Positions 25,480-33,008 of a stretch of DNA of 64,000 nucleotides are shown here, piece after piece. Each line of letters opens with the position of its first letter. Positions within the stretch are counted from its first letter, which is position 1. This DNA comes from Bacillota bacterium (GTDB taxonomy: Bacteria > Bacillota > UBA4882 > UBA8346): contig JAEYGI010000004.1 in assembly GCA_023402395.1 (NCBI GenBank), positions 198,394 through 262,393 of the forward strand. The letters run 5' to 3'. Under the pieces are notes generated by a model. That model did not search any database. It had not been told where the DNA came from and worked only from the letters and a program-made list of their open reading frames with translations. The translations under genes were made by a program, and so were the position numbers.

Positions 25480-25647
25480 TTATGGACATTCGAGCAAACG
25501 AAGCAGACGGCTGACGGTTAAATCTATCTTGGTGGCTAAAACATAACTCTCTTTGTCCTGCAGTTCGCATTCAGCATTGCTGTTGATCAAGTCCTGCTTT
25601 AGTTCGCCGAGCTCGTGATGGATCAGTTCCAGCTCGTTGTCGAACAT
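25480..25647 (-). CDS. Spo0E-like small protein
   Basis: 55 residues from the ATG at 25647, with a GGAGGACGAGTC ribosome site and a terminator directly after the stop. Two short helices are evident: DNELELIHHELGELKQDLI and KESYVLATKIDLTVSRLLRLLE. That is the helix-hairpin layout of Spo0E-family aspartyl-phosphate phosphatases, which dephosphorylate Spo0A~P to restrain sporulation. The family signature SxxLDxLI is altered here to LATKIDLTV, keeping the Asp but not the Ser, so activity is uncertain. The alternative is an unrelated small helical protein. Confidence 0.5.
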   Translation of the reverse strand: MFDNELELIHHELGELKQDLINSNAECELQDKESYVLATKIDLTVSRLLRLLECP

Positions 25648-25789
25648 GACTCGTCCTCCATTGAGGTTTCTCCTCTGTGTCATCATATTATCGCAAACGG
25701 CTTCGCGATGCAAGCGGCCAATCGCCACGCAATATCCGTTCCCATTGCATGACTTCGCTTTCTCGCGATTTTTCCGGTTCGATTTCCGT

Positions 25790-26287
25790 TTATTGGCCCT
25801 CGCCCCTCCGGCTCGACGCTTGACTGATTCCAGTGGAACCAAATCCTCCCGTGCCACGGTCGCTCGCCTCCAGTTCCTCCGACTCCTCCCAGACCACCCG
25901 GTGGATCGGAAAAAATCCGATCTGAGCCACCCGGTCCCCGGGCCGTACCGTAAAATCGGCATCCCCGTCATTTTTGACCAGACAGATGATCTCGCCCCGA
26001 TAATCGCTGTCAATCACACCGACCGCGTTGGAAAGGGCGATGCCGTGCTTTGACGCCAGCCCGCTGCGGGGAAAGACCAACGCCACCAGTTCCGGGGTGG
26101 GAAGCTCGATGGCGATGCCGGTGGGAATCTTCCCCCGGCTTCCGGCCGGGATTACAATCGGCCCGTCACAGCAGGCGTGAAGATCCATGGCCGCCGCACC
26201 GGCAGTAGCGTAGGACGGCAGCGGAATGGTTTTTTGGGCTAGCGTGGACACGAGCTTGATTTTAACCGCGGTTGGTTGGTTATTCAT
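25790..26287 (-). CDS. dut: dUTP diphosphatase (dUTPase)
   Basis: 165 residues, trimeric dUTPase that hydrolyses dUTP to dUMP and keeps uracil out of DNA. All five motifs are visible: AAAMDLHA, PRSGLASKHGIAL, NAVGVIDSDYRGEI, PGDRVAQIGFFP and the C-terminal lid RGTGGFGSTG. The ATG at 26287 overlaps the end of the M16 peptidase gene by 8 bases, so the two are cotranscribed, a common pairing in Bacillota. About 19 residues follow the lid motif, slightly longer than usual. Confidence 0.95.
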   Translation of the reverse strand: MNNQPTAVKIKLVSTLAQKTIPLPSYATAGAAAMDLHACCDGPIVIPAGSRGKIPTGIAIELPTPELVALVFPRSGLASKHGIALSNAVGVIDSDYRGEIICLVKNDGDADFTVRPGDRVAQIGFFPIHRVVWEESEELEASDRGTGGFGSTGISQASSRRGEGQ

Positions 26288-27539
26288 CGTCGTTCTCCTC
26301 TTCCGGTCCGGCCGCGGCGTCAAACGGGCCGATGGCCGAGATGACCAGCCGTTCTTCACTGAACAGGTTGCGGGCCGCCCGTTGAACCTGTTCCGCGCTG
26401 ACCGCCTCGATCCGGGCCACGTTAACCTCGGGGGAGAGCAGCGGATCGTCAAAGAGGGCCAGCTTGGCGATGCGGCTCATCCGGTTACAGGTGCTCTCCA
26501 AGCTGAGCAACAGGTTTCCTTTTAATTGTTCCTTGGCCCGGGCCAGTTCCCCGGGTCCGACCGGCTCTTGCTGCAATTTCTGCAATTCGGTTTTGATCAC
26601 CGCAATTACTTCGTCATAATTCTTCAAGCTGGTTCCGGCGTAGATCGAAAAAATTCCGGTGTCCCGGTATGCGGCGTGGCTGGAACCGGCCACATAGACC
26701 AGGCCCCGCTCCTCGCGCAACTGTTGAAACAGCCGGGAACTGACGCTGCCGCCCAGAATGCTGTCCAAAACAAAGATCGGATAGCGGTCGGGATCTTTCC
26801 GGCCCACGCCGCGGGTTCCGAGACAGATATGGACCTGCTCGGTTTCCTTGGGACGCAATACCACATCCGGCTCCAGATCCGGGATTGGGACGAGCTGACG
26901 CCCGGTCCTGCCCTCCAAATGCGCAAATCTGGCTTCGATCTCTGTCACAATCTGGTCAAACTGGACATTACCTGCTACTGCAAAAACCATGTTATCCGGG
27001 GTATAATGATGACTTAAATAGTCGAGTATCATCGACCGATCGATCCGGGAGACCGTTTCCGGCGCTCCCAAAATCGTCCAGCCGAGCGGATGGCCCTTGA
27101 GAACGGTTTCGGCGAAAAGGTCGTGAACCAGTTCATCGGGAGAGTCCTCGAAGGATTTAATCTCTTCGAGCACCACTTGTTTTTCCTTTTCGAGCTCTTC
27201 CGGCTGGAAGAGAGAGCCGGTGATCATGTCCGCCAGCAGATCAATGCCAAGCTGAAAATGTTGATGCAACACCTTGGCGTAATAACAAGTGTACTCCTTG
27301 GTGGTAAAGGCGTTGAGCTGACCGCCCACGGCATCGATGGCTTCGGCGATCTGTTTGGTGGTCCGGCGGCCGGTGCCTTTAAACATCATATGTTCAATGA
27401 AATGAGAGATCCCGTTGAGCGCGGGTTCCTCATAACGCGATCCGGTTCCGACCCAGACTCCCAAAGAGACCGAATGCACGCCCGGCACGGTTTCACAAAC
27501 GATCCGGAGGCCATTGTCCAATCTGGCTTGTTGATACAT
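26280..27539 (-). CDS. M16 family zinc peptidase (MlpA/YmxG-like)
   Basis: 419 residues. The inverted zinc motif HFIEH (HxxEH) lies near residue 50 within GISHFIEHMMFKGTGRRT, with the second glutamate downstream in EEIKSFEDSPDELVHDL. The C-terminal half is the inactive M16 partner domain (LGTRGVGRKDPDRYPIFVLDSILGGSVSSRLFQQLREERGLVY). It resembles YmxG/MlpA of Bacillus, found near ylxY and dut, as here. I prefer the ATG at 27539 with a GAGGAA site over the upstream ATG at 27578, which sits inside the dispersed repeat R2 and lacks a ribosome site. Confidence 0.9.
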   Translation of the reverse strand: MYQQARLDNGLRIVCETVPGVHSVSLGVWVGTGSRYEEPALNGISHFIEHMMFKGTGRRTTKQIAEAIDAVGGQLNAFTTKEYTCYYAKVLHQHFQLGIDLLADMITGSLFQPEELEKEKQVVLEEIKSFEDSPDELVHDLFAETVLKGHPLGWTILGAPETVSRIDRSMILDYLSHHYTPDNMVFAVAGNVQFDQIVTEIEARFAHLEGRTGRQLVPIPDLEPDVVLRPKETEQVHICLGTRGVGRKDPDRYPIFVLDSILGGSVSSRLFQQLREERGLVYVAGSSHAAYRDTGIFSIYAGTSLKNYDEVIAVIKTELQKLQQEPVGPGELARAKEQLKGNLLLSLESTCNRMSRIAKLALFDDPLLSPEVNVARIEAVSAEQVQRAARNLFSEERLVISAIGPFDAAAGPEEENDDE

Positions 27540-27578
27540 GGATTGTTCCTCGATTATCAGATTGTTATTTGAAGCCAT

Positions 27579-27701
27579 GGGATAAAGTTTACCGGTTGAC
27601 GTCGACTATGTGAACTGTCCCAAAATCGACTTTATCCCTTGCTTCTTTTAGGTTTTGTGTACAACCTAGGCCATTGGCCGGTTTGTCACAGCGCTTTTAG
27701 G
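27579..27701 (-). repeat. Dispersed leader repeat, copy R2 (upstream of the M16 gene)
   Basis: About 120 bases, homologous to R1 (6413-6525) and R3 (27882-28000). On the minus strand, toward the M16 gene: CTAAAAGCGC, a hairpin GGCC-AATG-GCC(T), then GGGATAAAGTCGA (ending near 27630), about 40 bases, and ACTTTATCCC (27579-27588). GGGATAAAGT and ACTTTATCCC are perfect 10-base inverted arms spanning 60 bases. Confidence 0.75.
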
Positions 27702-27881
27702 CAATTAACCATTCTATGTTCGATTTTCAATAAGAAAGTCCTTCTTTTTCATTGTTTTTAAATGTTACAGGTCGGCCCATCGGTTCCATAATCTGAGCAA
27801 AATGCCCATGATTCACGGCTTTGCCGGGATCTACTTAAAGGTTTCCGGTACCTGCCGCCGAATCAACTGATGATGGCCTAA

Positions 27882-28000
27882 GCCCATTGTGATCAAGCCC
27901 GGCCGAAAATCGTGGATTGTTCACAAACGCTTAGGAAAGCAGGGATAAAGTCGTTTTGCCAGATGCGGCAGGACCGCTGTGGAACGCTGAACTTTATCCC
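27882..28000 (+). repeat. Dispersed leader repeat, copy R3 (upstream of the GH18 gene)
   Basis: Same element as R2 in the opposite orientation, facing the plus-strand GH18 gene. GGGATAAAGT (27942-27951) and ACTTTATCCC (27991-28000) form a perfect 10-base inverted repeat around a 39-base interior. Upstream of the arms, CCCGGCC and GTTCACAAACGCTTAGG align with R2. It ends 37 bases before the gene start. The stretch between R2 and R3 (27702-27881) holds no gene that I can see and presumably contains the divergent promoters. Confidence 0.75.
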
Positions 28001-28037
28001 GTGGCGCATAAACCGATCTGGTGAAGGGAGTTGCCCG

Positions 28038-29330
28038 ATGCAAGGCAATTTAATATCCACACTCGTTGCGATATTGCTCTATCTGACCTCCGGTTTCTTC
28101 GGCGGCGGCTCGTCGGCTCCGTCCAATCCGGGTTCCGCGTTGCCGGCGAACCCTGACAGCCTCTTTCCCAAGGCCGGAGTGGTCAGCAGTCAACAAGCGA
28201 ATATCCGGAGCAGCGCCTCCAGTTCCAGTTCGGTGGTTGGCATGGCCGCCAAAAACACGCCGGTGATTATTTTGTCCGAAAACAAGGATTGGTATCAAAT
28301 TCAGACTGATTCCGGGATTAGCGGCTGGGTCGCCAAATGGATGATCTCCGCCAAGAACTATGCAACGGGAACTATGAGCAAACGCAAGACCATCGCCGGT
28401 TATTACGTGGAAAACTATTATAACGATCCAGTAGGCTATCAGGTGCTCTCGCAGCACCTGGGGACGATCAACACGGTCATCCCCTTCTCGTTCAATGTTG
28501 ATCAGTACGGCACGATTCGCAGCAGCCATAACCCGAAACCGGTGAACCTGGCCAAAAGCGCCGGCGCCACGACTCTGGCCCTGGTCAACAACATTAAAGG
28601 CGATAACTTCAACAGCAACGTGATTCACAAGATGCTGACCAGTTCCACCAGCCGTTCCAAGGCGGTTCAAGGCATTCGCCGGATGGTGCTGGAAAAAGGA
28701 TATAACGGTGTCAATATTGACTTTGAAAATGTACCGGCCAAGGACCGCATCTATCTGACCGCCTTCTTCCGGGAACTGGCGGCGGAATTGCGGCCCAAAG
28801 GACTGCTGGTAACGGCCTCCGTTCCGGCCAAAACCGCCGATGATCGAAGCTCGTCGCACGGCGGAGCCTATGATTACACGGCGCTCGCTCCTTACCTGGA
28901 TCAAGTGATGATCATGACTTACGACGAACATTACGCGGGCGGCCCGGCCGGTCCGGTGGCCTCTTACCCTTGGGTCGAAAGGGTGATCAACTATGCGCTC
29001 AAATCCTTCGGCCCGTCCAAGATCGTGCTCGGAATCGCCGGCTACGGATATGATTGGAGCTGGAATTCGGGAAGAGCGTTGAACAACGGGGCGATCCAAA
29101 ACCTGATCAAAAAATATAAAGTGGCGCCCAAATGGCATTCCACTTATAAAGTTCCGTATTTCACCTATAAAAACTGGGGAACCACCCATCAGGTCTGGTA
29201 TGAGAATAGCCATAGTACCGCAGCCAAGATGGATCTGGTCCGGAAATACGGATTGAGGGGAGTTGCGGTCTGGCGGCTCGGTTACGAGGATCCGGGGATC
29301 TGGGGCATGATCCGTCAAGGCCTGTACTAA
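28038..29330 (+). CDS. Secreted SH3-GH18 protein, YaaH/SleL-like spore cortex hydrolase family
   Basis: 430 residues. Signal peptide or anchor (about 1-22, LISTLVAILLYLTSGFF), bacterial SH3 domain (about 50-110, VVSSQQANIRSSASSSSSVVGMAAKN...GWVAKWMISA), then a GH18 domain (about 118-430). The catalytic motif reads GYNGVNIDFENVP (DxxxE-type DGxDxDxE variant; the Glu is present), with VMIMTYDEHYAGGPAGPVA as the second conserved strand. Family members cut spore cortex N-acetylglucosaminyl bonds or act at germination. Start is the ATG at 28038 with AAGGGAG; the frame extends upstream through the R3 repeat but without support. Confidence 0.88.
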   Translation: MQGNLISTLVAILLYLTSGFFGGGSSAPSNPGSALPANPDSLFPKAGVVSSQQANIRSSASSSSSVVGMAAKNTPVIILSENKDWYQIQTDSGISGWVAKWMISAKNYATGTMSKRKTIAGYYVENYYNDPVGYQVLSQHLGTINTVIPFSFNVDQYGTIRSSHNPKPVNLAKSAGATTLALVNNIKGDNFNSNVIHKMLTSSTSRSKAVQGIRRMVLEKGYNGVNIDFENVPAKDRIYLTAFFRELAAELRPKGLLVTASVPAKTADDRSSSHGGAYDYTALAPYLDQVMIMTYDEHYAGGPAGPVASYPWVERVINYALKSFGPSKIVLGIAGYGYDWSWNSGRALNNGAIQNLIKKYKVAPKWHSTYKVPYFTYKNWGTTHQVWYENSHSTAAKMDLVRKYGLRGVAVWRLGYEDPGIWGMIRQGLY

Positions 29331-29345
29331 ACGCGTTGTAATAAA

Positions 29346-29370
29346 CCCCGGCCTTTGGCCGGGGCTTATT
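29346..29370 (+). terminator. Hairpin after the GH18 gene
   Basis: CCCCGGCC-TTT-GGCCGGGG followed by CTTATT, 16 bases after the stop. First of two tandem stems in this convergent gap. Confidence 0.65.
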
Positions 29371-29381
29371 GGGCGGGTTGT

Positions 29382-29408
29382 CAAAAAGGGCGCTTCGCGC
29401 CCTTTTTT
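29382..29408. terminator. Bidirectional terminator between convergent genes
   Basis: AAAAAGGGCGC-TTCG-CGCCCTTTTTT: a GC stem with a TTCG loop flanked by A- and T-tracts on both sides, serving the plus-strand GH18 gene and the minus-strand deacetylase gene ending at 29457. Confidence 0.85.
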
Positions 29409-29456
29409 CGATCCGGTAACCCTTTTTGAACCGCTGAATGGTTGGCCGAACGTCTT

Positions 29457-30440
29457 TTATGATTTCGTCATGACCCTTGAAACCATTCCCGGCTCCAAGC
29501 CCTTCTGACGCAACCCCCGGATTAAACCGCGCAGGGCGGTGCGGGTGGCGATCGTCGGATGCATCAGAATGATCCCGCCGGACTCAATCTTGCTCAACAC
29601 CCGCTGCAGCATAGCGTCGGGGGCCGGATTCTTCCAGTCAATCGTGTCCACCGACCATAGCACGGTATAATAGCCAAGCTCGCCCGCTACCGCCAGAATC
29701 TCCGAGTTCAGCTCGCCATAGGGCGGAGCGAAAAGATTGGCCGATTTCCGGCCCGTCACCGACCACAGCAGCAAGGCGTTATCCGCGATCAGTTTCTTCA
29801 ATTGCTCCCGGTTCATCTGCACCGGATGACCGTGATAGAGGCCATGGTTGGCGATCTCGTGTCCCCTGGTCCCGATATTTTTGACCAGTTCCGGAAAGAG
29901 CTTCACCCAGGTTCCCACAAAAAAGAAAGTGGCCCGCACGTTCTCCTCGTCCAGCGTCTTGAGGATCGTGTCCAGATGCTCCTCGCCCCAGGCCACATTG
30001 ATCGCCAGGCCGACCCGGTTTGACTCCCGGTTGCCCTGATAGACCGGCTTGAAAAAATCCTCCGTGACTGAAGGCGGGATCGGAGTGATCAACAGCTTCA
30101 GCTCAGATCCGGCTTCCGCCCGGTAGACCTGGTTAACCGTCCCGGCGATATCGACCTTCCGGCCGGACTGGGACGGAACGATCTCGCCGGTCTCCGGAAA
30201 ATAACTGGCGTTTCTCGGTTCGCGATTGATTCCGGACGCCATGGTTTCCACCAGGCCGGCCACCTCTTCCGGCAGCAGCCCTTGAACGACCCGCCCCTCC
30301 AGGCGGATTCCGGACTTGACCCCGAACAGCCGCCGCGCCACCAACTCCCAATTGGCCGCCATTCCGGCTGAGAAAATAAGCAGCACTAGCAGCAGCAGTC
30401 CCCACCGGACCTGCTTCCGGCCTAAAAACAAGACCCGCAT
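29457..30440 (-). CDS. YlxY-like polysaccharide deacetylase family protein
   Basis: About 327 residues: membrane anchor (about 10-32, WGLLLLVLLIFSAGMAANW), an N-terminal region (about 35-130) and a NodB domain (about 140-325). NodB motifs 2 and onward are present (GHEIANHGLYHGH with the two metal His, FAPPYGELN, IILMHP), but motif 1, normally TFDDGP, reads LAINVAWGEEHL, so the catalytic and metal-binding Asp pair is absent. YlxY of Bacillus, also located near the M16 gene, shows the same alteration to my knowledge. It may bind, not deacetylate, glycan. ATG at 30440 with GGGGGTG preferred over an upstream TTG. Confidence 0.8.
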   Translation of the reverse strand: MRVLFLGRKQVRWGLLLLVLLIFSAGMAANWELVARRLFGVKSGIRLEGRVVQGLLPEEVAGLVETMASGINREPRNASYFPETGEIVPSQSGRKVDIAGTVNQVYRAEAGSELKLLITPIPPSVTEDFFKPVYQGNRESNRVGLAINVAWGEEHLDTILKTLDEENVRATFFFVGTWVKLFPELVKNIGTRGHEIANHGLYHGHPVQMNREQLKKLIADNALLLWSVTGRKSANLFAPPYGELNSEILAVAGELGYYTVLWSVDTIDWKNPAPDAMLQRVLSKIESGGIILMHPTIATRTALRGLIRGLRQKGLEPGMVSRVMTKS

Positions 30441-30512
30441 CAACCTCACCCCCGCTTCTATTTTCTTATTCAAGAAGCGTTCGGGCTAGAACCGCGGGAC
30501 AATCCCAACGCG

Positions 30513-31670
30513 CTATTCCCGGATCAAATCGGCGATAATCGCGGCGGCCCGTTCCATCACTCCGGCAGGGCCGATCCGCTGTTTCACCTCGGCCAAGTCC
30601 GCCCGGATCCGCCCGCTTGCCCCGGAATCGTTCAAAATCTGCTCCAGTTCCCGGGCGACGGAAGCCGGGGTCAGATCGTCCATGAGCAATTCGGGGACGA
30701 CCCGGCGCTCCATGATCAGGTTGGGCAGCCCGATGATAATCTCCTTCCCCTTGTGCTCCGGGGATTCCATCAATTTGTAGATAAACAGGGAGAGCTTGCT
30801 GAAGCGATAGACAATGACCATCGGCGTATTCAAAATCGCCGCTTCCAAGGTCGCGGTGCCGGAGGCGATGATCGCGCCGTCGGCCGCGGCCAGCAGATTG
30901 TAAGCCTCCCCGCCGTCAAACAGCCGGCAGTCCACGGGCCAGCGCCGCGTCAGGCTCTCCAGCCAGCTCCGGTCAAGCGAGCCGGCCACCGGCAGCGCCA
31001 GCTTCAGCCGGGTTTCGGTTCCGAGCGTGGCCGCGGCTTCCAGCATGACGGCCAGCAGATTGGCGACTTCCTGCCGCCGGCTTCCCGGCATTAACACCAC
31101 CAGCTTTTCATCGGCCGCCACTCCCAGCGACGCCCGGACCGCTTCGGGATCCCGATCGTTTTGGACCCGGTCCAGCAGCGGGTGGCCGACATAGGTCACC
31201 TCGGCTCCGAATTTCCGGTAAAAGTCGGCTTCAAAGGGCAGCACCGCCAGCAGCAGTTTGACCCGTTCGGCCAGTTTCACGGCCCGATCCTGCCCATAGG
31301 CCCAGGCCGACGGCGAAAACATGCAGACTACCGGGATCCCGCGCGCTTTCGCTTCTTTGGCCAGCACCAGATTGAAACCGCCCGAATCGAGCCACAACAC
31401 CAGATCGGGCCGCCGTTTTTCCCATGCCGCGGTGATCTGGCGGACCAGTCGCTTCATCCGGCGCAGATTTTTCAACGCTTCAATAAATCCGATGGTGCTC
31501 TGCCGGGTGGGGTCAAAGAGCAACTCGACCCCGGCCCCGGCCATCCTGGACCCGCCGATTCCGTAAAACTCGGCCTCGGGCAGCAGGCGGCCGATGGCCC
31601 GCACCAATACCTCCCCGTGCATATCGCCGGAGAACTCGCAGGTTGAGAAGAAGATTACCGGTTTCCCCAT
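30513..31670 (-). CDS. lpxB: Lipid-A-disaccharide synthase LpxB
   Basis: 385 residues, GT19 glycosyltransferase joining UDP-2,3-diacylglucosamine and lipid X to make the lipid A disaccharide at the inner membrane. The start IFFSTCEFSGDMHGEVLVRAI matches the LpxB (xxGExSGDxxG) opening, with GIGGSRMAGAGVELLFD, WLDSGGFNL, MFSPSAWAYGQDRAVKLAERVKLLLAVLPFEADFYRKFG (membrane-associated region) and SGTATLEAAILNTPMVIVYR typical of the family. Its presence in a spore-former is direct evidence for a lipopolysaccharide-bearing outer membrane, though the remaining lpx genes are not in this window. Confidence 0.93.
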   Translation of the reverse strand: MGKPVIFFSTCEFSGDMHGEVLVRAIGRLLPEAEFYGIGGSRMAGAGVELLFDPTRQSTIGFIEALKNLRRMKRLVRQITAAWEKRRPDLVLWLDSGGFNLVLAKEAKARGIPVVCMFSPSAWAYGQDRAVKLAERVKLLLAVLPFEADFYRKFGAEVTYVGHPLLDRVQNDRDPEAVRASLGVAADEKLVVLMPGSRRQEVANLLAVMLEAAATLGTETRLKLALPVAGSLDRSWLESLTRRWPVDCRLFDGGEAYNLLAAADGAIIASGTATLEAAILNTPMVIVYRFSKLSLFIYKLMESPEHKGKEIIIGLPNLIMERRVVPELLMDDLTPASVARELEQILNDSGASGRIRADLAEVKQRIGPAGVMERAAAIIADLIRE

Positions 31671-31724
31671 GCAAATACCCTTTCTGTTTTTATAAATCGA
31701 TATAATATTCGAGGGAAGACGCGG

Positions 31725-32501
31725 TTACCCTTTTTTTGGGCCAGTCTCCCGCCAGGCAAGTTCCAAATAACCGGGCCGGAGCGACAAGCGGCTGAGCGTC
31801 ACCGGCCACCGTTCCAGCAGCGAGAACTCCAGTGGAATCTGGTCGCCGACGAATTGAAGCAAGCTTTGGCCGACCGACCGGCCGCCCACCAATAACCGGT
31901 CGGGATAAAACCGGAGTTCGCGCGGCCCGGTGGTTGACAGCCCTCCTTCCAGCAACACCGGGACTTTGCTGCCGAAGATCTCCGCGATACCCGTCAAACG
32001 AAGCCGGTCCGCGAGCATCCCCACCCCCAGATTGTAGCCGGGATAACAGAGATTCAAATAATCGCCCAGCGCCGTTTCGGTAAGCCTGGCGCTGAGCCGG
32101 GTCCGGTTCAGCGCGGTAATCCGCAACTGGCGCTCCCGCAGCAGCAAGGGCAGATCAAACCGGAAGCCGCTCGATTCGATCCGCAGTTGAGACAGGCGCA
32201 GATCATTGATCCGGCAGTCCGCGCCCTTCACCTTGACCGCGTCCACTTCGCCCCGGATCAGTTTTGGCAGGCTCAGCCAGGCGAGCGAGGCTTCGAGGCG
32301 GGTCCGGCCGTTTTGATCCAAGAGATTGGCGCGAAGCGCCGAACGGACCCAAAGATTCAGTCCAATCTCGGCGATGAGCACCCCCAGCATGAATCCGCCG
32401 ATGCCCCATACGGCCAGCCGTAACCGCCTCGGAGTCCAAAAGTCCCGCACCCGCCGGAGCAGTTCGTCGGTTCGCATTACGGTTTCTTTCTTCCTTTCCA
32501 T
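31725..32501 (-). CDS. DUF2993 (LmeA-like) membrane-anchored protein
   Basis: 258 residues with one N-terminal membrane segment (about 30-50, LRLAVWGIGGFMLGVLIAEIGLNLWV) and a DUF2993-type domain (about 55-250) carrying the pattern SLPKLIRGEVDAVKVKGADCRINDLRLSQLRIESSGFRFD. DUF2993 includes mycobacterial LmeA, a periplasmic mannolipid maturation protein, and proteins of unknown function in Bacillota. It is 54 bases upstream of lpxB on the same strand, suggesting a role in the envelope or outer-membrane lipid. The start could also be the ATG at 32477; ribosome sites are weak for both. Confidence 0.7.
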   Translation of the reverse strand: MERKKETVMRTDELLRRVRDFWTPRRLRLAVWGIGGFMLGVLIAEIGLNLWVRSALRANLLDQNGRTRLEASLAWLSLPKLIRGEVDAVKVKGADCRINDLRLSQLRIESSGFRFDLPLLLRERQLRITALNRTRLSARLTETALGDYLNLCYPGYNLGVGMLADRLRLTGIAEIFGSKVPVLLEGGLSTTGPRELRFYPDRLLVGGRSVGQSLLQFVGDQIPLEFSLLERWPVTLSRLSLRPGYLELAWRETGPKKG

Positions 32502-32669
32502 TCAGTGATCCGCTTTCTCTAGTATTACCCTTTTCGGGAGAAGATGCGGAGGCCATGCGCAGGAAAGGAGAAGCCGATCGTTGTCGCCGCGCCTCAACGA
32601 TTGAAATTCCGAAGTTCAATCCAGCCGTCACCGACCAAGCGCAAAGTATCGCGAACCGGGATCCAACAA

Positions 32670-32921
32670 CCAATTTGACTGAGCTTGCCGCCAATGTGGA
32701 AAAGCGATCCGCCAATTTCCAATTGGTGGATGCCAATCCTCCAATTGCACTTGGCAATCTTCCATTGCCATCTCTCCCGTGTCGATTATGACTTGGCAAT
32801 ATCAGATTGGCACCTGACAATTTCCAATTGGTGGATCGCAATCCAACATTGGCAACTGCCAATGTGGAAAAGCATCTGTGCAATGTGGATAAGTCAGTTG
32901 GCAATGGAAAAGGGCGGGTTG
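32670..32921. repeat. Array C: 12 tandem degenerate 21-bp units starting (C/G)CAAT
   Basis: CCAAT or its variants recur at 32670, 32691, 32712, 32733, 32754 (GCAAT), 32796, 32817 (ACAAT), 32838, 32859, 32880 and 32901, all on an exact 21-base grid; only 32775 has lost it. Larger duplications are visible: CCAATGTGGAAAAGC at 32691 recurs at 32859 (8 units later), and CAATTTCCAATTGGTGGAT at 32713 recurs at 32818 (5 units later). Several units contain dyads such as CCAAT...ATTGG and TTGGCA/TGCCAA. The array lies between divergent genes (DUF2993 and mntA) and runs into TTGGTTC heptamers. The segment 32502-32669 shows nothing recognisable. Confidence 0.85.
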
Positions 32922-32939
32922 GTTCTTGGTTGTTGGTTC
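32919..32939. repeat. Heptamer block TTGGTTC-TTGGTTG-TTGGTTC
   Basis: Three tandem heptamers directly follow array C and are the same motif as the 11-unit block at 16796-16872. The last copy supplies the -35 hexamer (TTGGTT) of the mntA promoter. Confidence 0.8.
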
Positions 32940-32961
32940 TTTACCGGAATATTGCTATAAT
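32933..32961 (+). promoter_or_regulatory. SigA-type promoter of mntA-hepT
   Basis: TTGGTT (32933-32938), a 17-base spacer, and a perfect TATAAT (32956-32961). The -35 element is part of the heptamer block, so changes in repeat number would leave the promoter intact but alter its upstream sequence. Confidence 0.65.
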
Positions 32962-33008
32962 ATAATAAGATCAAAAAAAAACGGCGGGATTGGCAGGTGA
33001 CTGGAGGC

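Noticed and set aside
27540..27578. ATG at 27578 as start of the M16 peptidase
   Set aside because: No ribosome site and located at the arm of the R2 repeat; ATG at 27539 has GAGGAA and gives the typical N-terminus.
32203..32904. Long minus-strand and plus-strand frames across array C
   Set aside because: They overlap the DUF2993 gene in another frame or lack starts; heptad residues simply follow the DNA period.
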